From the NCBI GenBank assembly GCA_039111535.1, contig JBCCIM010000055.1, positions 1 through 32,639 on the forward strand: DNA of 32,639 bases, in the 5' to 3' direction. Positions 16,941 to 24,876 of the stretch are shown here, one piece after another; position 1 is the first letter of the stretch, and every line of letters begins with the position of its first letter. This DNA is from Bacteroidota bacterium. Lineage in GTDB: Bacteria; Bacteroidota; Rhodothermia; Rhodothermales; JAHQVL01. The position numbers and the translations under genes are program-made. The notes beneath the pieces are model-generated. The model saw nothing but the letters and a program-made list of their open reading frames with translations, was not told the origin of the DNA and made no database searches.

Positions 16941-16945
16941 GCCGA

Positions 16946-16965
16946 TGTGCTAAATTTTTAGCACA
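16946..16965. promoter_or_regulatory. Operator 2 of the repressor-M56 operon
   Basis: TGTGCTAAATTTTTAGCACA is a perfect dyad apart from its central T/T pair. It lies five bases upstream of the -35 box. It shares the core GTGCTAAATTTTTA-CAC with operator 1; the centres are 57 bp apart. The two sites bracket the promoter. Confidence 0.8.
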
Positions 16966-16992
16966 AAAAAGGGACCTGCAACGCAGATCCCT
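16965..16992 (-). terminator. Intrinsic terminator of the zinc-ribbon gene
   Basis: On the minus strand AGGGATCTGC (16992-16983) pairs with GCAGGTCCCT (16979-16970) around a 3-base loop, one G-T pair included, followed by a T-run. It abuts operator 2, so it insulates the repressor operon from upstream transcription. Confidence 0.85.
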
Positions 16993-17043
16993 GTGTATTA
17001 AAACCCAAACACCAGGCTTATCACCTGATGATCAAGTTGTATG

Positions 17044-17421
17044 TCAGTTGGAGCAGATCGATTTCAGCACCCGACGGCGGCTGTTCAACTTATCGTGCCA
17101 CGATTCTTCTTCAGCAGATTCATCGTCAACGTAGTATTCCCATAGTCCTACAGCACTCTCCGCAAGTAGAACGTGGCTACGCATATGTGCAACGCGCTTC
17201 AGCACGGGCGCCATGCCCATTTGGTGTACAAAGGTGATTTTGCAGTCACCACTGTGCCCCATTTCTTTTACCGAAAGCCAGTTGTCGCCACAAACGTGGC
17301 AGGTATAAAATCGAGATTCCTGTTCAGCGGCAACGAGGGGGTCACCGTGCTCCTCTTCAACGGCAACTTCCATTGGCATCATACTATAGCTGCCGCAAGC
17401 TTTACACTTAAGCCTTTCCAT
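17044..17421 (-). CDS. Zinc-ribbon protein of unknown function
   Basis: A 125-residue cytosolic protein with two cysteine pairs: CKAC near residue 5 and CHVC near residue 42 (YTCHVCGDNW), which together can bind one zinc. The C-terminal half is helical and charged (DDESAEEESWHDKLNSRRRV) without clear motifs. I chose the ATG at 17421 over the upstream GTG at 17427 because it directly precedes ERLKCKACG. I do not recognise the family. It has its own terminator and lies upstream of the repressor promoter on the same strand; nothing links the two functionally beyond position. Confidence 0.75.
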   Translation of the reverse strand: MERLKCKACGSYSMMPMEVAVEEEHGDPLVAAEQESRFYTCHVCGDNWLSVKEMGHSGDCKITFVHQMGMAPVLKRVAHMRSHVLLAESAVGLWEYYVDDESAEEESWHDKLNSRRRVLKSICSN

Positions 17422-17733
17422 AAGCACATCTTTAGGGTCCCTGATGAATACAAGCGGATTCAGGGTAGCGGGTAAACATACGTGGGGGTTGCCGGCGCGA
17501 TAGGAGCCAGCAAATTAAACTATACCCGTAATTATCAGGAAGGTCGTTCCATCCTAAATCAGCTCAGGGTTTTGTGAGCAGTCGTACAACATCACGGATT
17601 CGAACTACACGGTTTGTAATTGTGGGGAAATTACAGGTGGGTCCAATGCTCATCGTAGATTTAACCCTGTGTCGTGGGTTTCGGCTGTGTCAAACGTGGA
17701 CTTAAGTCATCCTACACAAATTTTTTTCGCTTG
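17422..17733. other. Intergenic region with one clean dyad
   Basis: The 312 bp between the zinc-ribbon start and the end of the large three-part gene hold no convincing gene. The only structure seen is a perfect 7-bp hairpin TGTAATT-GTGGGGA-AATTACA (17615-17635), about 195 bp upstream of the zinc-ribbon gene. No T-run follows on either strand. Confidence 0.5.
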
Positions 17734-20601
17734 TCAACGCAGATCAAAATCCCATGCCCTATCGCTATGCCGGTAAGCCGCAGAGAAGCGCAAGTCAAAA
17801 TTGAACAGGTAAAAAAGCCGGAACTGTGCACCAACGCCAACGCCGCTGGCAAACAGCGTGCGGCGATCTGGAAGACTTGTTTCATTCTCATCACCAAGCA
17901 TAACTGCATTGGTGTTAATTAATCCCTCGGTAAAACCAAATGCATAGAGGGCTTTGAGGTAGAAAGGAATCATAAAGAGGCCGTTGTCTGCATACCAAAG
18001 CGGTTGTACGTACTCAAGCCCTGCAACCAGATGATTTCCGCTACCAAGCGCGAGACGGTCTGTGTAGCCACGCGGCAAAAAGCGGTCTAGGTTGTAAATG
18101 CCACCTCTGTTCTGACTTAACCAGGCTACATGCGCCTGCAGGCCGATATTGGCGCGGTGCAAATACGGCATGTACCCCGTAAACCGCGTTATTACACCAC
18201 GCGCAGCGCTGCCTCCCTCCCGATGGAGATCCAGCAGACTTTGAACAGACAACAGGGCACCCTGGTTTGGAATCAGGTCCCTTGTGTTCGCCTGTAATTT
18301 ATAAAACGCAGTGAGCACCGGCTCTATAAAAACACGTTTTTCAAAAGGCAAAGGATTATCCAAAAAGAACCGGGTTTCCTCCACTGCCCCTTCGAGCCCA
18401 AGCGTGACGCCGCTTTGGAAAACATTTCGCTCTAACACGATCGGCAACCGGGCCCCCAGGGAGACACCGCGCCGTTGCCGGCCTACCTGGATCGCCTGTA
18501 TGGCGTTTACCTCATTGCGGATTGTGGTGTTTACCTTTGAAAGGGTGTGGTACGCCCGAACATAAGGCAACAACGGACCAATGCTTCCTTGCAGCGTACC
18601 TTCCCCCCACACGCGTCCAGATTGGTAATATCCATCGAGGGAATACCGCAATCGCTCTAACGGATCGGTGCCTTGCAGTGCCAGGCCAAATCCGGCGGTG
18701 ATGTCTCGACCAAATGCCTCTTCAGCTGACGGCCTGAAAATGGGCAACAAACTCCTTGGCTTCAGATAGCGCATGGCGCGGTACCGAGAAGCTGTCATCT
18801 CCGGCTGCATTGTGCGCTCTGATGAAGCTGCAAAAAGCGCAGGAGTGTGCGTCGCCGGCGCGGTGAGCATACCGTTTACCGGGACTGCGGTCTCAAAGGA
18901 AAACGGCAGCAAAGCGAGCTCAAATTGCTCGTGGGTATAATTGATATAGGCGAGCGACTGTCCGTCTGGAGACAGTGCCGGCTCCAATGCACCGTACAGC
19001 GCATTGGTTACTTGTCGTACGTCTCCCGTCTCGATGTTGAACACAAACACATTGGAAATACCACCGGGATCTGCGGTAAAGAGCAGGTATTGTCCATCCT
19101 CGCTCCAGCTTACATCATAAATGGCTGCATCATTGAAATGCACCAGAGGCGATGCAGCTACACCGTTGCCGCCGGTTTCAAGTTTATAAAGTCCCTGCGT
19201 ACCCGCTACATTCAACACCCCGGCCACCCACACAGGGCCCTGTGCCACTTCCTGAATCCTGACACGGTCATCACCCGCCAGGGTTTGCACCCCCCCCTGC
19301 CCATCTACCTGCACCAGCGTGTTCACCTGGCCGGCTGTTTGTAATGCCCAGATTTCATCGGCATTACCTGGCGCTGGTGCCCCAAGGCGCATGCCATCAG
19401 TAAAGCGGCGTTGCCGCCCACTGGCAAGGTCTACTTTGTAGAGGTCTGACGTGCGCTTGATCGCAATTAACGGATCTACTTTGTAGTGCGCATAGAGCAG
19501 CGCAGAACGATCAGCACTGAGATTGTACACAAAATCACTGGTTGGCAACGTGGTCAGCAGATGGTGTTGGGCACCGGTTGCGACGTTGTGGATATAGAAT
19601 CCGCTGCGTTTGTTATACCCGCTTCCAAATACCACCAGCGTGTTTTCATCAATCCACTTGGGCCGGCGATACGTTGTGCCTTTTGCGGCTGCCAGGACGC
19701 GTGGCATGGTCACTGTGCCGAGCTTCGCTACCCGCTCTGCTTCGCGGGCTGCCATTTCTTCTACAAATGCTTTGTAGACTTTCGGAGGCCACTGCCTCGC
19801 GCCATACCACAACCCGATGCCATATCCTAAAAAAGGAATGCGATAATTCAGGTCGGATGAACGCTCAAAAAACGCAAGGCTATCTTGTGCTGCCAAATAT
19901 TCGACCAGATGGGCACCCCCGAGATAAAATCGGTCAAAGGGCCTGGTGTAGGCCGGCATTTCCACCAATTGGGCCATTGACCACGGTTTGGCTGAGGCCA
20001 TTGCTGCGCGAAAACGCATCGTAAAAAACGCATGGTTTAGGCGGCCAGCGCCTTCCTGGTGCCGGCTCTCGTAGTGCACAGCCAATCCTTCGCTAATGCC
20101 CTGGGGAATGAACAGATTGAACGCACGAACTATATCTGGCGCAAACGGGCGCAACAGCGCACCCACGCCAAATCCACGCTGCACGTTGGCATGTACTGCA
20201 TGCACCAGTTCATGGGGCAGTACAGTATCCATCCAGGAAGTATGCACAGGTGACAAGGAGCGGCCTTTCAGGTAGGGAATTTCGACTTCTTGCTTGAAAG
20301 GAAGCGGCGTTACATAACCGTTAGACTGGTCGTTAAACCCATTCAGCACCACAGGCATGTAAAGCGAACCATGATGCGCAAGCAGCTCCCGGGCCGGGTC
20401 AACATGCTTTTGTAATACGCGCAATGCAGCTTCCGCTTCTGCCTGAAATCCAGCTTCAAAAATGATTTCGAAATGATCTGACTTTAAGACCTCGTAGGAA
20501 ACGCCGAGAGGGCGGGCAATTGGGCTGTATACGAGGAATTGCGCCGCTGCTGTAAACGGAGTGATAAGACATAAAACTACAGCAACAAACAGTGCACGCA
20601 A
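17734..20601 (-). CDS. Three-part secreted protein: HELVH protease-like domain, TolB-like propeller, outer-membrane barrel
   Basis: A signal peptide (residues 1-20, cleavage near AAA-Q) leads into a gluzincin-like domain with HELVH (130-134) and a later glutamate in SEGLAVHYE (E171), the usual third zinc ligand. Residues about 300-600 form a TolB/PD40-like beta-propeller (for example YDVSWSEDGQYLLFTADPGG, ALSPDGQSLAYINY). Residues about 640-955 look like an Omp85/surface-antigen barrel and end in the strand AYRHSDRAWDFDLR. Such proteins occur in Bacteroidota and are often labelled Tol biopolymer transport, which says little. A surface-anchored peptidase is a reasonable inference because the zinc motif is complete. 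A short open frame for an amphipathic peptide lies 65 bases upstream. Confidence 0.85.
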   Translation of the reverse strand: MRALFVAVVLCLITPFTAAAQFLVYSPIARPLGVSYEVLKSDHFEIIFEAGFQAEAEAALRVLQKHVDPARELLAHHGSLYMPVVLNGFNDQSNGYVTPLPFKQEVEIPYLKGRSLSPVHTSWMDTVLPHELVHAVHANVQRGFGVGALLRPFAPDIVRAFNLFIPQGISEGLAVHYESRHQEGAGRLNHAFFTMRFRAAMASAKPWSMAQLVEMPAYTRPFDRFYLGGAHLVEYLAAQDSLAFFERSSDLNYRIPFLGYGIGLWYGARQWPPKVYKAFVEEMAAREAERVAKLGTVTMPRVLAAAKGTTYRRPKWIDENTLVVFGSGYNKRSGFYIHNVATGAQHHLLTTLPTSDFVYNLSADRSALLYAHYKVDPLIAIKRTSDLYKVDLASGRQRRFTDGMRLGAPAPGNADEIWALQTAGQVNTLVQVDGQGGVQTLAGDDRVRIQEVAQGPVWVAGVLNVAGTQGLYKLETGGNGVAASPLVHFNDAAIYDVSWSEDGQYLLFTADPGGISNVFVFNIETGDVRQVTNALYGALEPALSPDGQSLAYINYTHEQFELALLPFSFETAVPVNGMLTAPATHTPALFAASSERTMQPEMTASRYRAMRYLKPRSLLPIFRPSAEEAFGRDITAGFGLALQGTDPLERLRYSLDGYYQSGRVWGEGTLQGSIGPLLPYVRAYHTLSKVNTTIRNEVNAIQAIQVGRQRRGVSLGARLPIVLERNVFQSGVTLGLEGAVEETRFFLDNPLPFEKRVFIEPVLTAFYKLQANTRDLIPNQGALLSVQSLLDLHREGGSAARGVITRFTGYMPYLHRANIGLQAHVAWLSQNRGGIYNLDRFLPRGYTDRLALGSGNHLVAGLEYVQPLWYADNGLFMIPFYLKALYAFGFTEGLINTNAVMLGDENETSLPDRRTLFASGVGVGAQFRLFYLFNFDLRFSAAYRHSDRAWDFDLR

Positions 20602-20666
20602 GGAGACGCTCCAAATTTGCAGTCGGCGTCAGCACATCATCTCCAGGCAGTCAAGATCTGTGAAGA

Positions 20667-20735
20667 TTATTTGCGCGCCCACCACTTTACGATGAGTTCG
20701 ATAAGCTTCAGAAACTGCATAATAATCTGTTTCAT
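20667..20735 (-). CDS. Possible 22-residue amphipathic peptide
   Basis: ATG at 20735 opens a 22-codon frame ending TAA at 20667. The product begins MKQIIMQFLKLIEL and ends VKWWARK: a net-positive amphipathic helix with paired tryptophans, no other strong feature. It lies in the 248-bp gap upstream of the three-part protein gene, on the same strand, ending 65 bases before its start. It could be a leader peptide or a small membrane-active protein, or chance. The ribosome site is weak. Confidence 0.35.
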   Translation of the reverse strand: MKQIIMQFLKLIELIVKWWARK

Positions 20736-20849
20736 GGCAACAGTTAATTTATCTAAAATGCGTTCTGTGCTTACGTAGAAAAAGAAAGTCAGGATGCAGC
20801 GCTGACAAATTTACTTAAAAGTGCGCGATCAGCCATCTTAATGCTCAGA

Positions 20850-21728
20850 TTAACGATCTTTTAGTCGCTGGTTTTGCCGGGCATCTTCGGAAGTAAACGA
20901 ATCTTCCTGATCGAGCAAGGAAGCATCAATGCGTGATGCTCCAGCATCTTCATACGTCATATCCGGCTCCTTGGCAGGCTGGTGCACAGCGAGGATTTTG
21001 CCCAATCGGCTCCCAAGCTCTTGCAGTTCGCGGTGTTTCTTTTTCCGCCAGGTTTTATCTGCATAAGCAATGAGCGGCACAAATATCGCCATCGCTACAA
21101 TGAACGTGAAGATGGCTGGCAGCATACCCTCCCAAACGGCGCCACCGATTGCCGCACCAAAAAGTGACAGGATGAGTCCGTAAGTGATGCTTTCAGCAGT
21201 GGTGCCGCCCCAGCCCACGCGTTGGCTCAGTTTGACCTGCAAACTTTCGCCCCTGGGCTGTACAATCACACGCGTCTCGATACCAGACATAGACATATGC
21301 TTCCATTCCCTCGAGCGCCCTACCTGGCTCTCTACACCGCGCCCATATCCTTGCGCGCCGGCTGCACTACCATCAAGGCCAGCGCCCATCATGTAGCCCA
21401 GGTCTGAATCATACCGGTGCCGCAGCTCTGAAACGACTTCTTCCCAGCTTTCGTCTGTGAGCTCAGCCACAACCCATTGGTCAACGTAATTGTGGCTGGC
21501 GCTGGTTGACGGTTTGCCGTGGGCAATCGCTACGTTCTTATCAAACAGTTGTGTTGCAGCCTGTCTCAAGTGAATCGGGTCAAGGCCGGCTTCCGCAGCG
21601 ATGGTTTCGAGCTCAGACAACGTCAGACCCGAGCGATGATCTGCATTCTTGGCTGCTTTTGCCTGCAATTTTGATGCAAGCTCAAGCATGGAGGCCATTT
21701 CCTCTTCTGAATAAGTTCTTTCAGCCAT
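20850..21728 (-). CDS. Two-helix membrane protein with N-terminal helical domain, unknown function
   Basis: The N-terminal ~65 residues form a helical module (YSEEEMASMLELASKLQAKA, then LTLSELETIAAEAGLDPIHL and QAATQLF) seen in many uncharacterised membrane proteins of Bacteroidota and Gemmatimonadota. A soluble strand-rich part follows (about 80-180), then two membrane helices (about 185-206 and 208-230), a basic stretch (KTWRKKKHRELQELG) and a polar tail. The helices arrange both ends in the cytosol. No enzymatic motif. It stands alone between the three-part gene and alaS. Confidence 0.7.
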   Translation of the reverse strand: MAERTYSEEEMASMLELASKLQAKAAKNADHRSGLTLSELETIAAEAGLDPIHLRQAATQLFDKNVAIAHGKPSTSASHNYVDQWVVAELTDESWEEVVSELRHRYDSDLGYMMGAGLDGSAAGAQGYGRGVESQVGRSREWKHMSMSGIETRVIVQPRGESLQVKLSQRVGWGGTTAESITYGLILSLFGAAIGGAVWEGMLPAIFTFIVAMAIFVPLIAYADKTWRKKKHRELQELGSRLGKILAVHQPAKEPDMTYEDAGASRIDASLLDQEDSFTSEDARQNQRLKDR

Positions 21729-21935
21729 ACGCTTTTTGGCAATCGGTTAAAGCCCGGGGTAGGTTAATGCACCAACCGTCGCAATAAAGAAAACGTTGGT
21801 GGACAGTGCAGGAGGAATTCTAATATACCATTTCTACAAATGAGATCCGTATGCCACCACGGCAGGCAGATTATCAGTAAGAGCATGTTTAAGTTTTACC
21901 CTTTTCTGTAGGCAAACAACTACGTCTGGACAACC

Positions 21936-24773
21936 CTACAGCATTTCTTCGACTACCCCTGCGGCAGAAGCAAGCGCCTCATCTAACTTTTCAGGTTGAC
22001 GTCCACCAGCCGTTGCAAGTTGCGGTTTACCCCCGCCACCGCCGCCAACTTTCTTGGCGAGAGAGCCAACAATCGCGCCGGCCTTGATGCCCTGCCCCTT
22101 GATCAGGTCGTCTGAAACAGACGCTACCAGGTACGCCTTGTCTCCTTCCGGAGCAACAGTACCCAGCACCGCAATGGCCTTCTCTGGCAACCGGTCGCGT
22201 AAAGACTGGCCAAGATTACGCAATACGTCCATGTCGACGCCATCGATGCGCCCTGTTATCACCCGATTGCCACCAATTTCAGCAGCCTGGTCGATAAACC
22301 CGGCCAGTTGGCCTTCAAGCTGCAACTGGCTTTGGGCCGCCAATTCTTTCTCCAGTCGTTTGTTCTCTTGAATCAAAGTAGCAACAGCTTCACTCGGCGA
22401 TGCATTTAGTACTTTGAACTGCTCGCGTACCCGGCCAAGTTCATCCAGTGCATCATTTACGAAGCTTGTGACCGCATCACCTACTACTGCTTCAACGCGC
22501 CGTACGCCAGCAGCAACAGATCCTTCAGAGAGGAAGCGAAATGCACCGAGCTCTCCAGTGGCATCCACATGGGTGCCACCACAAAGTTCAACGGAATAGG
22601 CAGGATCGAAGGTGATCATGCGCACTGAATCTCCATACTTCTCACCAAACAATGCTGTAGCACCGCGCGACATGGCCTCATCGATTGGCACTCCGCGCTC
22701 CTCTTCTCGCGAGACATTTTGCTGAATGACGGTATTTACCCGGTCTTCAATTTGCCGCAACTGTGCCGGTGTCACGCGCTCAAAATGACTGAAATCAAAG
22801 CGGAGTTTATCCGGCGTAACAAGCGACCCCTTCTGGGCAACGTGCGACCCAAGTAGTTCACGCAATGCTGCGTGAAGCAAGTGGGTTGCGGAGTGATGCT
22901 TCTGGATTTTAGCGCGGCGCTCCCCGTCTACGATTGCAACCACATTGCCCGTCTGTTTAGCAGGAAGCTTGTCTACAAAGTGAACGATGCGCCCCTGATC
23001 CTTTCGGGTATCCAGGACGTTGATTGTTTCGCCGGCTACCAAAAGCGTACCCGTATCACCAATCTGCCCACCACTCTCAGCATAAAACGGTGTGGCATCC
23101 AGCAACACCTGGTAGAACTGCTCGTCTTCAGATTTAAGCGTCCGTACTGCGCGAATCTCCGCATCTTTCACTTCGAGCGTGTCATATCCGACAAACGCCG
23201 AATCTTCTCCTTCGGTGACAACTTGCCACAAGTCAACACTGCTCTGGTCAACCTTGAACGAAGTTGCGGCGCGGGCGCGCGCTTTCTGCTCTTTCATGAG
23301 GCCCTCATAGCGGCCTTTGTCGAGCTCCAGCCCCTCTTCGCGGAGCATCAGTTCGGTCAGGTCGACGGGAAAGCCATACGTATCGTGCAACAGGAAGGCT
23401 ATTTCGCCGGCCATCTTGCCCGAAGCGCTCACGCCCATGAATTGTTGTAACATGTCATCTCGCGACATGTCTCCGTACGCTTTACCCAGCAGGTCAATGG
23501 CCTGGCTGTCTTTCTTGATCTCTTGCAGGTCTTTTTTACCCGCCTTGAATTGCTGTACATATGGGGTGAGGTTCTCAAAAAAGGCAAGTCCCATGCCCAG
23601 CGTCTCGAGGAATCCGTCTTCTTCAGCGCGGATCACTTTCTCGATATAATCCTGCTGTTCAACAAGCGCAGTAAAAGCGCCGCCCATTTTGGCGACAACA
23701 TGTGGCACAAGCTGGTACAGGAACGGCGATTTCAGGTCGAGTGTCTGGTACCCGTAGCGCACAGCGCGCCGCAAAATGCGGCGAATCACATACGACTGGC
23801 CGGCGTTGCCCGGAGACACACCATCCGAGATTGCAAAAACGCACGTACGAATGTGGTCAACTATAACGCGCATCGCAATGCGGTACTTCTCCCGCAGGGC
23901 CTCATCTACCGTTGCCATCCCATCATAGCTGTCAACGGCTTCAAGCGGTGATAGGTCGGCAACACGTTGTAACAGGTTGGCAAACAGATCAGTGTCGTAC
24001 GTGCTGCTTTTACCTTGAAGCACGGCCACGATACGCTCAAAGCCCATCCCGGTATCAACATGTTTGGCTGAGAGTGGCTGCAAGGAGCCATCTTTCTGTG
24101 CATTGTACTGGATGAATACCAGGTTCCAGATTTCGATGACCTGTGGATGGTCTTCATTAACAAGTGTTTTGCCATCAACAAGCGCGCGGTCTTCGTCGGA
24201 GCGGAGATCAACATGGATTTCAGAACAGGGTCCGCAAGGCCCTGTATCCCCCATCATCCAGAAATTGTCCTTGGAACCGCAAAAGAGGATATGGTCCGGA
24301 TCCAGTGTGGTCTCTGATTTCCAGAAAGCCGCCGCTTCATTGTCTGGCTCGAGGCCCAGTTTTTCATCGCCGGCGTGAACGGTGGCGTACAGGCGATCGG
24401 GTTCGAGCTTCCAATTTTTCACGAGGAGCTCCCATCCCCAGCGAATGGCTTCTTTTTTGAAATAGTCGCCAAAGCTCCAGTTGCCCAGCATCTCAAAAAA
24501 GGTGTGGTGGTAGGTATCGTAGCCTACCTCTTCCAGGTCGTTGTGCTTGCCAGAAACACGCAAACATTTTTGCGAATCTGCTGCCCTGATGTAGGGCCGG
24601 CTGCCGCTGCCGAGAAAGACATCTTTGAATTGATTCATGCCGGCGTTGGTAAACATCAACGTCGGGTCATTCTGAGGTACAAGCGAATCACTGGATACAA
24701 CTTCGTGCTGCTTGTCTGCAAAAAACTGCAGAAAAGCCTGGCGAATTTGCTCAGATGTTGCTGGTCGAGACAT
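21936..24773 (-). CDS. alaS: Alanyl-tRNA synthetase
   Basis: Full-length class II synthetase of 945 residues that charges tRNA-Ala. The N-terminal aminoacylation domain is clear (IRQAFLQFFADKQHEVVSSD, LMFTNAGMNQFKDVFLG, GDTGPCGPCSEIH). The editing domain has the zinc motifs HHSATHLLH (near residue 626) and CGGTHV (near 732). A coiled-coil linker (LIQENKRLEKELAAQSQL) precedes the C-Ala domain with a glycine run (GGGGGGKPQLATAGG). Nothing is missing. It starts 103 bp after the GWxTD gene on the same strand, so the two could share a transcript. A weak 7-bp stem CTGTAGG/CCTACAG surrounds its stop codon on the minus strand. Confidence 0.98.
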   Translation of the reverse strand: MSRPATSEQIRQAFLQFFADKQHEVVSSDSLVPQNDPTLMFTNAGMNQFKDVFLGSGSRPYIRAADSQKCLRVSGKHNDLEEVGYDTYHHTFFEMLGNWSFGDYFKKEAIRWGWELLVKNWKLEPDRLYATVHAGDEKLGLEPDNEAAAFWKSETTLDPDHILFCGSKDNFWMMGDTGPCGPCSEIHVDLRSDEDRALVDGKTLVNEDHPQVIEIWNLVFIQYNAQKDGSLQPLSAKHVDTGMGFERIVAVLQGKSSTYDTDLFANLLQRVADLSPLEAVDSYDGMATVDEALREKYRIAMRVIVDHIRTCVFAISDGVSPGNAGQSYVIRRILRRAVRYGYQTLDLKSPFLYQLVPHVVAKMGGAFTALVEQQDYIEKVIRAEEDGFLETLGMGLAFFENLTPYVQQFKAGKKDLQEIKKDSQAIDLLGKAYGDMSRDDMLQQFMGVSASGKMAGEIAFLLHDTYGFPVDLTELMLREEGLELDKGRYEGLMKEQKARARAATSFKVDQSSVDLWQVVTEGEDSAFVGYDTLEVKDAEIRAVRTLKSEDEQFYQVLLDATPFYAESGGQIGDTGTLLVAGETINVLDTRKDQGRIVHFVDKLPAKQTGNVVAIVDGERRAKIQKHHSATHLLHAALRELLGSHVAQKGSLVTPDKLRFDFSHFERVTPAQLRQIEDRVNTVIQQNVSREEERGVPIDEAMSRGATALFGEKYGDSVRMITFDPAYSVELCGGTHVDATGELGAFRFLSEGSVAAGVRRVEAVVGDAVTSFVNDALDELGRVREQFKVLNASPSEAVATLIQENKRLEKELAAQSQLQLEGQLAGFIDQAAEIGGNRVITGRIDGVDMDVLRNLGQSLRDRLPEKAIAVLGTVAPEGDKAYLVASVSDDLIKGQGIKAGAIVGSLAKKVGGGGGGKPQLATAGGRQPEKLDEALASAAGVVEEML

Positions 24774-24876
24774 AACAACAATGGAAACAGATTACTGGAA
24801 TAGCAGGCCCAGTAAACGCAACAACTTCCATTTGGTTGTTCTCCTTTACAGCAAATTCAGAGAATACCACAAGCCG

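Noticed and set aside
21899-21945. Stem CTGTAGG/CCTACAG around the alaS stop as a terminator
   Set aside because: The 22-base loop and lack of a T-run make it doubtful.
24816-24842. Hairpin AACAAC/GTTGTT between alaS and the GWxTD gene as a terminator
   Set aside because: Short AT-rich stem with no T-run on the minus strand; not strong enough to call.
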